Below are positions 45,392-54,258 of a DNA stretch of 64,000 nucleotides, in pieces. This stretch comes from Sphingomicrobium marinum (lineage in GTDB: Bacteria; Pseudomonadota; Alphaproteobacteria; Sphingomonadales; Sphingomonadaceae): positions 2,101,501 to 2,165,500 of the forward strand of contig NZ_JANPVQ010000001.1 in the NCBI RefSeq assembly GCF_026157105.1, in the 5' to 3' direction. Within the stretch, counting starts at the first letter, position 1; every line of letters begins with the position of its first letter. The position numbers and the translations under genes are program-made. Under the pieces are notes generated by a model. It was not told where the DNA came from. It ran no database searches and saw only the letters and a list, made by a program, of their open reading frames with translations.

Positions 45392-46527
45392 TGTCGTTGT
45401 TGGCGTTCACCGCATTGGCTGCCGCGCAGGCCGCCAGTCCCGACTATGCCGATGGCCGCAACTGGATCTGCCTGCCGGAGCGCAAGGATCTGTGCGCCCG
45501 CAGCCTGGCGCATAACGAGTTGACCGAGACCGGCTATGGCCCGCGCGAAATCACGCGCCCTGCCAAAGCGCCCGCAATCGACTGCTTTTACGTCTATCCG
45601 ACCATCAGCCGCGACAGCGGGCTCAATAGCGACCTGTCGCCGGGCGAAGCCGAAGAGCTTTACGTCACGCAGGCGCAGTTTGGCCGCTTTTCGAGCGTGT
45701 GCCGTCCGTTCGTCCCCGTTTATCGCCAGATGACGATGGCCGCGCTCGCGCTGGCCGCCACGGGCGGCGACGTGCGCAGTGCCAGCGAGATCGCGATCGG
45801 TGACGTACGCGCCGCATTCAAGGACTACATGCAGAACCGCAACAATGGACGCCCCTACGTTCTTATCGGCCACAGCCAGGGCTCGATCATGCTCCAGCAG
45901 CTGATCGCCGAAGATATTGAAGGCAGCCCCGCGCATGACCTTATGCTCAAGGCGATCATTCCGGGCTGGAATACGCTCGTCCCGCAGGGCGAGATCGTGG
46001 GCGGCAGCTTCGCGCAGACTCCAGCCTGCACGCGGCCCGGCCAGACCAAATGCGTGATGAGCTGGGTGACCTACGCCGAGGGCAAGCCGCCGCCCAACAG
46101 CGCGCTGTTCGGCCTCGCACCGCCGGGAAACATGACGCCGGTGTGCACCAATCCCGCCAAGCCGGGCAGCCGCGATTGGGAGCCGCTCGACGGGTTCTTC
46201 TACACCCGTTCGGCCTATAACGTGCCAGGCGGCCCGATTACCTGGTCGAAGACGGGCACCAGTCCCGAAGCATTCGTGACCGGCACGCTCGCCGAAGGGC
46301 GCTGCGTCAACGACGGTCGCCGCGGCTATCTTGAAATCCGCACGCGCCGCGCCCCCGGCGACGTGCGCACCGACCGCCTTGGCGGTGAGGTCGGACAGTT
46401 GGGTTTCTTTCTCGCTGGCTGGGGCAAGCATTTGCTCGACATGTCGATCGCGCAGAATGACCTGCTGCAATTGCTAGGCCGTCATCAGTCGCACGAAACC
46501 TTCGTCTCGACGCCCACCGGCGACTAG
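45391..46527 (+). CDS. DUF3089 alpha/beta-hydrolase-like secreted protein
   Basis: The 378-aa protein belongs to DUF3089, a lipase-like family. The N-terminus LLAFTALAAAQAASPDYADG is a weak signal peptide. The family opening DCFYVYPTISRD is followed by the nucleophile elbow LIGHSQGSIML (Ser) and a late His candidate in GKHLLDMS or the following HQSHETF. Substrate is unknown. It starts at the last base of ruvB and lies 39 bases before ybgC, so it bridges the ruv and tol groups. Confidence 0.85.
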   Translation: MSLLAFTALAAAQAASPDYADGRNWICLPERKDLCARSLAHNELTETGYGPREITRPAKAPAIDCFYVYPTISRDSGLNSDLSPGEAEELYVTQAQFGRFSSVCRPFVPVYRQMTMAALALAATGGDVRSASEIAIGDVRAAFKDYMQNRNNGRPYVLIGHSQGSIMLQQLIAEDIEGSPAHDLMLKAIIPGWNTLVPQGEIVGGSFAQTPACTRPGQTKCVMSWVTYAEGKPPPNSALFGLAPPGNMTPVCTNPAKPGSRDWEPLDGFFYTRSAYNVPGGPITWSKTGTSPEAFVTGTLAEGRCVNDGRRGYLEIRTRRAPGDVRTDRLGGEVGQLGFFLAGWGKHLLDMSIAQNDLLQLLGRHQSHETFVSTPTGD

Positions 46528-46566
46528 CCCTTGAGCGCCGATTCGCGCCCCGCTACGGCGAAGCAG

Positions 46567-47016
46567 ATGACGATGACCCCCATCCGCGGCGCCTTCAAAG
46601 GTGCCGAGCACCATTTTCCGGTGCATGTCTATTTCGAGGATACCGACCTATCGGGGATCGTCTATCACGCCAATTATCTGCGGTTTTTCGAACGCGCCCG
46701 ATCCGACATGTTGGCGCGCCTCGACATCGACCAGCGCGAAGCCATCGAAGCGGGCACCGGCGCCTATGCGGTCACGCAGATGGGCATTGAGTGGAAAAGC
46801 CCGGCAAAACTTGGCGATGACCTGCTGGTTGTCAGCAGGGTGGAAAATGTACGCGCCGCGAGCTGTTTCATTCAGCAGGCAGTCATGCGGAGCGGTGAAA
46901 TTTTGTGTCAAGCAACGGTCACGGCGGCGCTTCTGTCGCCCGATGGCCGCCCGGTCCGCCAGCCAGCGGAATGGGTCGAAAAATTCAAGGCCGTATTGGC
47001 CAAAGGGGAAGAATGA
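46567..47016 (+). CDS. ybgC: YbgC-type Tol-Pal system acyl-CoA thioesterase
   Basis: YbgC is a cytoplasmic hot-dog thioesterase acting on short acyl-CoAs, with a role in phospholipid metabolism, and is regularly encoded with tol-pal. The ~149-aa protein has the catalytic YFEDTDLSGIVYHANYLRFFERAR block (Asp-x-x-Gly-x-x-Tyr-His), and SPAKLGDDLLVVSRV. ATG 46567 (MTMTPIRG) is chosen; a TTG at 46531 would extend it. The stop overlaps the tolQ start (ATGA). Confidence 0.93.
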   Translation: MTMTPIRGAFKGAEHHFPVHVYFEDTDLSGIVYHANYLRFFERARSDMLARLDIDQREAIEAGTGAYAVTQMGIEWKSPAKLGDDLLVVSRVENVRAASCFIQQAVMRSGEILCQATVTAALLSPDGRPVRQPAEWVEKFKAVLAKGEE

Positions 47017-47699
47017 CCGGTTTGGAAACCTCGGGCGACCTGATGAGCCCAATGAACCTGTTCCTGCAGGCCGATATCGTCGTCAAGGCGGTGATGGTCG
47101 GGCTGCTGCTAGCATCGATCTGGACCTGGGCGATCATCTTCACCCACGCCGGGCGACTGGCGCGCATTCGCAGGAAAAGCCGCGACTGGGTCGAAACCTT
47201 CTGGAAGTCCGACGATATCGAAATTTTCGCCGAGCGCCACGGCAACGCCAAGCTGCCGCCCGCCGCGATCTTTCGCGCCGGCCTCGATGAGTGGCGCCGC
47301 TCGACCCGCACCACGGTGAGCGACAAGGCCGCCGTACGCGAACGCATCGCGATCGCCACCGACGGCGCGATCGAAGGCGAGCTCGACAAATTGTCGGACC
47401 GCCTCAACATCCTTGCCACCGTCGGCTCGGTCGCGCCCTTTGTCGGCCTGTTCGGCACGGTGTGGGGCATCATGCGTAGCTTCACCGCCATTGCGGGCGC
47501 CAACAACACCAGCCTCGCGGTCGTCGCGCCGGGTATTGCCGAGGCGTTGTTCGCAACCGCGATCGGCCTTTTTGCCGCTATCCCCGCAGTCATTGCATAC
47601 AACCGTCTCACGCACCGCCTCGACCATTATGAAGCAACGCTCGGCCGCTTTGCCGACAAGTTCCAGAACACGCTCAGCCGCGAGCTGGATCGCAGCTAA
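47013..47699 (+). CDS. tolQ: TolQ, proton channel subunit of Tol-Pal
   Basis: TolQ with TolR uses the proton motive force to energise TolA during cell constriction. The 228-aa protein has three transmembrane segments (about residues 20-45, 135-160 and 165-195) and the ExbB/TolQ blocks ILATVGSVAPFVGLFGTVWGIM and APGIAEALFATAIGLFAAIPAVIAYNRL. The start at 47013 is set by ATGA overlap with ybgC. It is full length. Confidence 0.96.
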   Translation: MTGLETSGDLMSPMNLFLQADIVVKAVMVGLLLASIWTWAIIFTHAGRLARIRRKSRDWVETFWKSDDIEIFAERHGNAKLPPAAIFRAGLDEWRRSTRTTVSDKAAVRERIAIATDGAIEGELDKLSDRLNILATVGSVAPFVGLFGTVWGIMRSFTAIAGANNTSLAVVAPGIAEALFATAIGLFAAIPAVIAYNRLTHRLDHYEATLGRFADKFQNTLSRELDRS

Positions 47700-48154
47700 T
47701 GGGCATGGGTGTCGCCTCCTCGGGACGAAGTGGCCGCCGCAAGCGCGGTGCCAAGCGTGCGCCGATGAGCGAGATCAACGTCACGCCCTTCGTCGACGTG
47801 ATGCTGGTGCTCCTGATCATTTTCATGGTGACCGCACCGCTTCTCGTGGCGGGCGTCGCGGTGGACCTTCCCGAAAGCCGCGCCGAAACGCTCAGCCAAG
47901 ACATGGAGCCGATCCAGTTGTCGATTGACGGCAACGGCCAGATTTCGATCGGCGACCAGCCCATCGCTGCTGCCGAACTGACCGAACGCTTGGAAGCGAT
48001 CGCTGCCCAGCCCGCACCGCCCGAAGGTCGCCGCGTCTACCTGCGCGCCGATCGCGGGCTTGAATATGGCAGCGTGATGGCGGTCATGGGCGAACTCAAT
48101 CGCGCTGGCCTCAACCGCGTCGCGCTCGTCTCAGTCGGCGGTGACGAGCGGTGA
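47699..48154 (+). CDS. tolR: TolR/ExbD-family protein
   Basis: TolR is the periplasmic-domain partner of TolQ. The 151-aa protein has a basic N-terminus, a single transmembrane segment with the channel Asp in INVTPFVDVMLVLLIIFMVTAP, and a C-terminal STAS-like periplasmic domain. GTG of tolA at 48151 overlaps the stop. The ATG overlaps tolQ's TAA by one base (TAATG). Confidence 0.95.
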   Translation: MGMGVASSGRSGRRKRGAKRAPMSEINVTPFVDVMLVLLIIFMVTAPLLVAGVAVDLPESRAETLSQDMEPIQLSIDGNGQISIGDQPIAAAELTERLEAIAAQPAPPEGRRVYLRADRGLEYGSVMAVMGELNRAGLNRVALVSVGGDER

Positions 48155-48903
48155 AGCTCGACCGCGCCGAGAGCGTCGGCATCGGCGCAGCGCTGACGCT
48201 TCACGTCGCGCTGGTCGCCGCCCTGTCGCTGCAACTGGCGCGCATGGATAGTGCTCCTGAACCACCCGCCATCGTCGTTGAATTCGTCGACGAGGTCGGC
48301 CTGGTTGCGGCCGCCCCCGAGCTGGCCACCGCCCCCGCGCCCGCCGAGCCCGAGCCGGCCGTCGATCCGCTCGACGCGCCGCCGCTCGAGCCTGTCGAGC
48401 CCGCTCCGCCGACCGTCACGCCAACACCCTCGCCGCGCGCCGAGCCGACCCCGCCGCGCCCCGCGAAGGAACGCCCGCAGCCTCGATCGCGCCGTGAACC
48501 TGGCAATCTCGCCAATATCCTCGATGACGTCGCCGAGGGCGATCGCGTCAATCCGGGCAGCAATGCGCCGGTGATGGACGCCGCTGCAGCGCAGAATATC
48601 GCGCAACTGATAAGCCGACAGATCCAGCCCTGCGCCAACCGCCAGATCGACCCCGGTCCCGGCGCCAACGAAATCAGCGTGACACTTAACTTGCGGCTGA
48701 CCCGAACGGGAAGCCTGGCCCGACCGCCGCAGGTCGTGCGCACCCGCGGCGTCACGCCCTCCAACGAAAAATACGAGCAGCGCGTGAAGGATCTTGCGAT
48801 CGCCGCCTATACTGGCTGCTCGCCACTGCGCGGGCTGCCGCCCGAGCTTTACGATGTCCCGCGCGGCTGGTCGAATATCAACATGACCTACCGTTTGCCC
48901 TAG
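48151..48903 (+). CDS. tolA: TolA-like protein
   Basis: TolA spans the periplasm and links TolQR to TolB and Pal. The 250-aa protein starts at GTG 48151 (GTGA overlap) and has an N-terminal transmembrane helix with the SHLS-like region (about residues 7-30). A Pro/Glu/Ala-rich linker (about 60-125) follows, then a C-terminal TonB/TolA-like domain (from about 150). The linker is shorter than the long helical arm of E. coli TolA. Confidence 0.9.
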   Translation: MKLDRAESVGIGAALTLHVALVAALSLQLARMDSAPEPPAIVVEFVDEVGLVAAAPELATAPAPAEPEPAVDPLDAPPLEPVEPAPPTVTPTPSPRAEPTPPRPAKERPQPRSRREPGNLANILDDVAEGDRVNPGSNAPVMDAAAAQNIAQLISRQIQPCANRQIDPGPGANEISVTLNLRLTRTGSLARPPQVVRTRGVTPSNEKYEQRVKDLAIAAYTGCSPLRGLPPELYDVPRGWSNINMTYRLP

Positions 48904-48915
48904 AGGAGCCGACCA

Positions 48916-50214
48916 ATGTTCAAGTCCCTCACCGCCCTCTTCCTGCTGCTCTTGCCAGCCGCAGCGCTCGCGCAGGAGCCGCCGCCGCTCGAAGTCGACG
49001 TCGTCGGCGGGCAGCAAGGCAACCAGCCGGTCGCCGTTCCAGCCATGGCGGGTGACAGCGCGACGGGCCGGAACATCTCCGCCGTCATCGCATCGGATCT
49101 GCGCTTTACCGGTGTCCTTTCGCCCATCGGGCCGACCGGCATTCGCGGCCTCGAAGTCGGCGAGGTCACCCGCCCCGACCATGCCTATTGGAACCGCGCC
49201 GGCGCGACCGCGCTCGTCTCGGGCCAGGTCGACCCGCTTCCCGGAGGGCGGATCCAGGTCAGCTGCTACCTTTTCGACACGGTCACCCGGCTCGAACTCG
49301 AGCGGCAGGGCTATGCCGTCGAGGCAGGCGACTGGCGCCGCGCTGCTCACAAGTGCGCCGACATGGTCTATGCACGCCTGACCGGCGAACAACCCTTCCT
49401 TGATACGCGCGTCGTCTACGTCGCCGAAACCGGCCCCAAGAATAATCGCGTGAAGCGTATCGCGCTGATGGACAGCGATGGCACCAATCACCGCTACCTC
49501 ACCGATGGCAGCTATACCGTTGTCACCCCGCGTTTCAGCCCCGATGGGCGCCGGCTGGTCTACATGAGCTACAAGGGCCGCCGTCCGCGTGCCCGCATCA
49601 TGGACCTGGTGACCGGCGAAGATCGCCTGCTGGTGCCCGGCACCGCCTTCACCTTCGCGCCGCGCTTCTCACCCGACGGACGCAACGTGGTGTTCTCGAT
49701 GGGAACGCTCGGTAACAGCGATATTTACGTCGTGTCGGTCAACGGCGGCGAGCCGCGCCGCCTGACCACCGCGCCGGGTGTCGACACCTCGCCGAGCTAT
49801 TCGCCCGATGGCCGCCGCATCGTCTTCGAGAGCGATCGCTCGGGCTCGCAGCAGCTTTACGTCATGGATGCCGACGGGTCGCAGCAGCGCCGCATCAGCT
49901 TCGGCGGCGGGCAATATGCCTCGCCCTCCTGGAGCCCGCGCGGCGATCTTATCGCTTACACCCGCATCGGCGGCGGCGCGTTTCGCATCGGGGTGATGAA
50001 CCCTTCGGGGCGCAACGCGCGTTTGCTTACTAACAGCTGGCAGGACGAGGGTCCCAGTTGGGCGCCCAACGGCCAGTTCGTCATGTTCCACCGCACCCAG
50101 CAGGGTTCGGGCGAAGCCTCTTTGTATGCTGTGCCGATCAACGGCGGCCAGCCGCGTCTTATGCCAACCCCGCTGGGGGGATCCGATCCCAGTTGGTCGC
50201 CGTTGAAGAATTAA
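48916..50214 (+). CDS. tolB: TolB, periplasmic beta-propeller
   Basis: TolB is a soluble periplasmic protein that binds Pal and TolA. The 432-aa chain has a signal peptide (LTALFLLLLPAAALAQ), an N-terminal alpha/beta domain, and a six-bladed beta-propeller from about residue 195. Propeller blades repeat SPDGRRLVYMSYK, SPDGRNVVFSMG, SPDGRRIVFESDR and SWSPRGDLIAYTR. The conserved last strand (LGGSDPSWSPLKN) is present. Confidence 0.97.
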   Translation: MFKSLTALFLLLLPAAALAQEPPPLEVDVVGGQQGNQPVAVPAMAGDSATGRNISAVIASDLRFTGVLSPIGPTGIRGLEVGEVTRPDHAYWNRAGATALVSGQVDPLPGGRIQVSCYLFDTVTRLELERQGYAVEAGDWRRAAHKCADMVYARLTGEQPFLDTRVVYVAETGPKNNRVKRIALMDSDGTNHRYLTDGSYTVVTPRFSPDGRRLVYMSYKGRRPRARIMDLVTGEDRLLVPGTAFTFAPRFSPDGRNVVFSMGTLGNSDIYVVSVNGGEPRRLTTAPGVDTSPSYSPDGRRIVFESDRSGSQQLYVMDADGSQQRRISFGGGQYASPSWSPRGDLIAYTRIGGGAFRIGVMNPSGRNARLLTNSWQDEGPSWAPNGQFVMFHRTQQGSGEASLYAVPINGGQPRLMPTPLGGSDPSWSPLKN

Positions 50215-50228
50215 TTGGAGAAGCAATC

Positions 50229-50753
50229 ATGAAGAATAATAATCTGTTTTTCCTTTCCGCTGCGGCGCTCGCCATTGCTGCCTGCTCGAGCAAGGATAAG
50301 GCCGTCGAGACGGTGCCCGATGCCGGCGATACGTCGAATATCCCGGCTGCGACGGGCGATGCCGATGATGAGATGGATCTTGTCGAACTGCCCGGCGCAC
50401 AGGCTGACCTGATCGCCGCTGCCGGTTCCGACACGGTCTATTTTTCGACCGATGAAAGCGATCTGGATGCCGCCGCGCAGGCGACCCTCAGGGCGCAGGC
50501 GGCGTGGATGCTGGCCAACCCCAATGTGCGCGCTTCGATCGAAGGGCATGCCGACGAACGCGGCACGCGCGAATATAACCTTGCTTTGGGTGAACGCCGT
50601 GCCAACGAAGCGAAGCAATATCTGATGGCGCAAGGTGTCCCGGAACGCCGGCTCACCACCATCAGCTGGGGCAAGGAACGCCCTGTTGCCGTGGGTTCGA
50701 ACGAACAGGCCTGGGCGCAAAACCGCCGCGCCGTGACCGTCGTCGTCCGCTAG
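50229..50753 (+). CDS. pal: Pal, peptidoglycan-associated lipoprotein
   Basis: Pal is an outer-membrane lipoprotein that binds diaminopimelate in peptidoglycan. The 174-aa product has the lipobox ALAIAAC (Cys at ~20) and a C-terminal OmpA-like domain with VYFSTDESDLDAAAQATLRAQAAWM, and SIEGHADERGTREYNLALGERRA, where Asp and Arg bind peptidoglycan. GGAG precedes ATG 50229. A strong terminator follows. Confidence 0.97.
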   Translation: MKNNNLFFLSAAALAIAACSSKDKAVETVPDAGDTSNIPAATGDADDEMDLVELPGAQADLIAAAGSDTVYFSTDESDLDAAAQATLRAQAAWMLANPNVRASIEGHADERGTREYNLALGERRANEAKQYLMAQGVPERRLTTISWGKERPVAVGSNEQAWAQNRRAVTVVVR

Positions 50754-50770
50754 TCGGGCAACGACCAATC

Positions 50771-50806
50771 GAAAAAGGCCTCGGCGTCGTGCCGGGGCCT
50801 TTTTTC
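50771..50806. terminator. bidirectional intrinsic terminator between pal and the Sel1-like gene
   Basis: AAAAAGGCC-(T)-CGGC / GCCG-(G)-GGCCTTTTTT forms a stem with a 5-base loop (50786-50790), with A and T runs on opposite flanks. It therefore serves as a terminator for pal on the plus strand and for the convergent Sel1-like gene on the minus strand. Confidence 0.88.
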
Positions 50807-50809
50807 GTG

Positions 50810-51112
50810 TCAGGCGGCGCGGGCGACGCCGCTGGTCGCGGCAAGCCAGGCGCGGGCCCCGCGCTGGGCTTCGGCAATTTCGCGCGCGGTCATTTCGTAG
50901 CTGATCTCCGCGCGGCACTGCTGCGAACGGGTATCGCCGTTGAGCGCGGCGAGGTTGAACCATTTATGCGCTTCGATGAGATCGACGGCCACGCCCCCAC
51001 GGCCGGTTGAATAGGTCACGCCCAGCTCGAACAGGGCTTCGACATCGCCAGCCTCGGCATCGGCCAGGCGGCTCTGGATAAGAAATTCGGCACTCTTCTG
51101 ACTGATCGCCAT
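50810..51112 (-). CDS. Sel1-like repeat protein, 100 aa
   Basis: The 100-aa protein has helix-turn-helix repeats typical of Sel1/TPR proteins: SRLADAEAGDVEALFELGVTYSTGRGGVAVDLIEAHKWFNLAALNGD contains the AL-x-LG-x-Y-x-G-x-G and A-x-x-W-x-x-x-A-A motifs, and TARE IAEAQRGARAWL follows. ATG 51112 follows a GGGGAAGACC stretch and is preferred to the longer frame at 51142. Function is likely protein-protein interaction. Neighbour panC is on the same strand. Confidence 0.8.
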   Translation of the reverse strand: MAISQKSAEFLIQSRLADAEAGDVEALFELGVTYSTGRGGVAVDLIEAHKWFNLAALNGDTRSQQCRAEISYEMTAREIAEAQRGARAWLAATSGVARAA

Positions 51113-51192
51113 TGGTCTTCCCCCTAGTTGTTGGGAGAACATTGCGATTCGGGTGTTAAAGAAATGGTTAACGGCAATTCACCATAAGCCGA

Positions 51193-52038
51193 TCACGCCG
51201 CCAACTTGACCTCGAAATTGTCGATAAGTCGCACTTTCCCAAGAAAAGCGGCGGCGATCAGCCGACCCTCGTTCGCGCGCTCGTCCAGCGGCTCGAGCGT
51301 ATCGGGATCAACATATGCGACATAATCGATAGGCCCGAACCCGGCCTTCGTCAGCTTGGCGCGGGCGCCTGACAGCACTGTCTTCACCTCTTTGCCAGCC
51401 AGGATATCGCGCCGCGCTTCCTTGAGCGCGTGATTGAGCACTACCGCGGTCGTCCGCTCGTCGGATGACAGCAGCGCATTACGCGAACTCATCGCCAGGC
51501 CGTCTTCTTCGCGCACCGTCATATGGCCAACGATATCGACGCCAAGGTTGAGATCGCGGGTAAAGCGCCGGATCAGCGCGAGCTGCTGGAAATCTTTTTC
51601 GCCGAAGATGGCGAGATCGGGCCGCGTGTTGGTGAACAGCTTGGTGACGACCGTCGCAACCCCATCGAAATGGCCCGGACGATGTTCGCCTTCCCAGCGC
51701 TCGGTGATGCCGTCGACATGGACGGTTGTAGCAAACCCTTCCGGATAGAAATCCGCGGCGCTCGGCATCCACAGAAGGTCGCAGCCTGCACCTTCCAGCT
51801 TCCTGGCATCCGCGTCTTCATCGCGCGGATAGCGATCGAGGTCGGCCTTGTCATTGAACTGGAGCGGATTGACGAAGATCGACGCGACCACCTTGTCGGC
51901 GCGCGCACGCGCCTCGCGCACCAGCGCAAGATGGCCTTCATGAAGCGCCCCCATGGTCGGCACCAGCGCCACCGTGCCATGCGACCTGAGCGCGCTCATC
52001 GCCAGACCCAAGCCCTTCAGACCATGAATGATTTGCAC
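51193..52038 (-). CDS. panC: pantoate-beta-alanine ligase
   Basis: PanC condenses pantoate and beta-alanine with ATP, giving pantothenate for CoA. The 281-aa nucleotidyltransferase-like protein has the HIGH-type motif PTMGALHEGHLALV (residues ~28-41), the VASIFVNPLQF block and the KMSKS-like MSSRNALLS. Start MQIIHGLKGLGLAMSAL at 52038 has no strong ribosome site visible. It is divergent from mipZ. Confidence 0.96.
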   Translation of the reverse strand: MQIIHGLKGLGLAMSALRSHGTVALVPTMGALHEGHLALVREARARADKVVASIFVNPLQFNDKADLDRYPRDEDADARKLEGAGCDLLWMPSAADFYPEGFATTVHVDGITERWEGEHRPGHFDGVATVVTKLFTNTRPDLAIFGEKDFQQLALIRRFTRDLNLGVDIVGHMTVREEDGLAMSSRNALLSSDERTTAVVLNHALKEARRDILAGKEVKTVLSGARAKLTKAGFGPIDYVAYVDPDTLEPLDERANEGRLIAAAFLGKVRLIDNFEVKLAA

Positions 52039-52097
52039 CGCGCGCGCCTCTCGCCTACCCCATAAGTCGAAGAGTTTGTTTAGGGGGCGAAGGGGCG

Positions 52098-52889
52098 ATG
52101 GGCCAGCCGCATTTCATTGTTTTTGCCAACGAAAAGGGCGGGACGGGAAAATCCACGACCGCCGTTCATACCGCGATCGCGCTCGCCGCATCGGGGCACA
52201 AGGTCGCCGCGCTCGATCTCGACGAACGCCAGCGCACCATGACGCGCTATCTGGAAAATCGCAGCGAGACAGTCACTCGGCAGGACAAGGATCTGCCGCA
52301 GGCCAACTATGCGGTACTCGAGGGACGCACGGTCGATGAATTCAACGCCGCGATCGACCAGCTAGCGGGCGATGCCGACGTCGTCATCATCGACACGCCG
52401 GGCCGCGATGACGAGATCGCCAAGGCCGCGATCCTGATGGCCAATACGCTCGTCACGCCCATGAACGACAGTTTCGTCGATCTCGACCTGATCGGGCAGG
52501 TCGATCCCGAAACCTACAAGATCAAGCGCCCCAGCTTCTATGCCGAGCTGATCTGGCAAAGCCGCACCAAGGCAGCGAGCGCGACCGGACGCAGCGTCGA
52601 CTGGGTCGTGCTGCGCAACCGTCTCCAGCATATCGACAGCCACAACTTGCGCCGCGTCGGCGCTGCGCTCGACGAACTGGCGCGCCGCGTGGGCTTCCGC
52701 GTCATCCCGGGGCTTAGCGAGCGCGTGATCTACCGCGAGCTATTCCCGCAGGGCCTGACCATGCTCGATATCGGCGAATTTGGCGACACCAGCCTCAGCC
52801 ATGTCGCCGCACGGCAGGAACTGCGCGAAATGGTCGCCGGGCTCGGCATCGAGAGGCCTGCGGGCCCTGCGCTCGTGGTCAACGGCTAA
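52098..52889 (+). CDS. mipZ: MipZ, ParA-type division-site regulator
   Basis: MipZ is a ParA/MinD-family ATPase that forms a gradient from chromosome origins and inhibits FtsZ in Caulobacter, restricting division to midcell. The 263-aa protein begins GQPHFIVFANEKGG with the deviant Walker A KGGTGKST (13-20) and has DLDERQRTMTRYLENR, a MipZ feature, and VVIIDTPGRDDE (Walker B/switch region). No parB is nearby. It is followed 7 bases later by the phosphomannomutase gene. Confidence 0.93.
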   Translation: MGQPHFIVFANEKGGTGKSTTAVHTAIALAASGHKVAALDLDERQRTMTRYLENRSETVTRQDKDLPQANYAVLEGRTVDEFNAAIDQLAGDADVVIIDTPGRDDEIAKAAILMANTLVTPMNDSFVDLDLIGQVDPETYKIKRPSFYAELIWQSRTKAASATGRSVDWVVLRNRLQHIDSHNLRRVGAALDELARRVGFRVIPGLSERVIYRELFPQGLTMLDIGEFGDTSLSHVAARQELREMVAGLGIERPAGPALVVNG

Positions 52890-52896
52890 CGCGCAA

Positions 52897-54258
52897 ATGA
52901 GCCACGAATTCGATCCGTCCATCCTGCGGCAATATGATATTCGCGGGGTCGTGGGCGAGACATTGTCCGAAGCCGATGCCCATGCCCTCGGCCGCTCCTA
53001 CGCGACGATGGCGGGCGGCGAAGGCCGCGTTGCCGTCGGCCGCGACGGCCGCGATCACTCGCCCGGGCTTGAAACGGCGTTGGTCTCCGGATTGGCCGCG
53101 GGCGGCATGGATGTCGTGCGCGTCGGCTTGGGTCCGTCCCCGATGCTCTACTTCGCCACGGCGACGCTCGACGTGATCGGCGGCATCCAGGTCACCGGCA
53201 GCCACAATCCCGGCGACTATAACGGCTTCAAGATGCTGCTGGGCGGCGACAGCATCCATGGCGAAGCGATCCAGCGCCTGGGGCGCATCGCCGCGCGCGG
53301 CGACTGGACCGAAGGACGCGGCACCATCGAGGAGACGCAAGTCGAAGACGCCTATGTCGACCGCTTGGTCGAAGATTTCCGCGGCGGCGAGTTCAAGATT
53401 GGCTGGGACGCGGGCAATGGCGCCGCCGGGCCCGTGCTCGACAAGCTGCTCGAACGACTCCCGGGCGAACATTACGCCATCTTCACGCAGGTCGACGGCA
53501 GCTTTCCCAACCACCACCCTGACCCCACGGTCGAGAAGAACCTCGCGCACCTCAAGGAGCTCGTGGTCGAAAACGGGCTCGATTTCGGTCTCGCCTTCGA
53601 TGGCGATGGCGACCGCATCGGTGCGGTTGATGGGAAGGGCCGCGTCCTGTGGGGGGACCAGTTGCTGATGCTGCTGGCAGCGCCCGTCCTCGAGGAAAAT
53701 CCCGGCGCCACCATCATCGCCGACGTCAAGGCGAGCCGCACCTTCTTCGAGGACGTGGCGGCCAAGGGCGGTGCGCCGCTCATGTGGAAAACCGGGCATA
53801 GCCTGATCAAGGCCAAGATGAAGGAAACCGGCGCGCCGCTCGCGGGCGAGATGAGCGGCCATATCTTCTTCAAGCATCGCTGGTACGGCTTCGACGACGC
53901 GCTCTACGCCTCGGTCCGCCTGATCGAAGCTGTCGCTGCATCGGGCAAAAGCCTGAGCCAGTTGCGCGACGCCATGCCGCACACCGTCTCCACCCCCGAA
54001 ATGCGCTTCCCCGTTGGCGACAACGACAAGTTCCAGGTGATCAACGACCTGCTGCGCAACCTGCGCGATGCGGGTGTAGAGATCGACGAGACCGATGGCG
54101 CACGCGTGTCGACCGAGGACGGCTGGTGGCTGCTGCGTGCCTCCAACACGCAGGACGTGCTGGCCGCGCGCGCCGAAGCCAACGATGCAGCCGGTCTCGA
54201 CCGGCTGGTCGCGCAGATAGACGCGGAACTGGGAAAACTCGGCGTCAGCCGCAGCTAG
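52897..54258 (+). CDS. manB: phosphomannomutase/phosphoglucomutase
   Basis: It interconverts hexose-6- and hexose-1-phosphates for envelope polysaccharide precursors. The 453-aa alpha-D-phosphohexomutase starts FDPSILRQYDIRGVVGETL, with the phosphoserine TGSHNP and the Mg-binding loop DGDGDRIGAVD. GEMSGHIFF binds sugar, and the C-terminal phosphate-binding loop (LLRASNTQDVL) is present. Specificity for mannose or glucose cannot be told. Its TAG is shared with the convergent exonuclease as CTAG. Confidence 0.93.
   Translation: MSHEFDPSILRQYDIRGVVGETLSEADAHALGRSYATMAGGEGRVAVGRDGRDHSPGLETALVSGLAAGGMDVVRVGLGPSPMLYFATATLDVIGGIQVTGSHNPGDYNGFKMLLGGDSIHGEAIQRLGRIAARGDWTEGRGTIEETQVEDAYVDRLVEDFRGGEFKIGWDAGNGAAGPVLDKLLERLPGEHYAIFTQVDGSFPNHHPDPTVEKNLAHLKELVVENGLDFGLAFDGDGDRIGAVDGKGRVLWGDQLLMLLAAPVLEENPGATIIADVKASRTFFEDVAAKGGAPLMWKTGHSLIKAKMKETGAPLAGEMSGHIFFKHRWYGFDDALYASVRLIEAVAASGKSLSQLRDAMPHTVSTPEMRFPVGDNDKFQVINDLLRNLRDAGVEIDETDGARVSTEDGWWLLRASNTQDVLAARAEANDAAGLDRLVAQIDAELGKLGVSRS

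Noticed and set aside
48037-49491. 484-codon open frame antisense to tolA and tolB
   Set aside because: It is antisense to confirmed Tol genes and spans the tolA-tolB junction; no motif supports a product.
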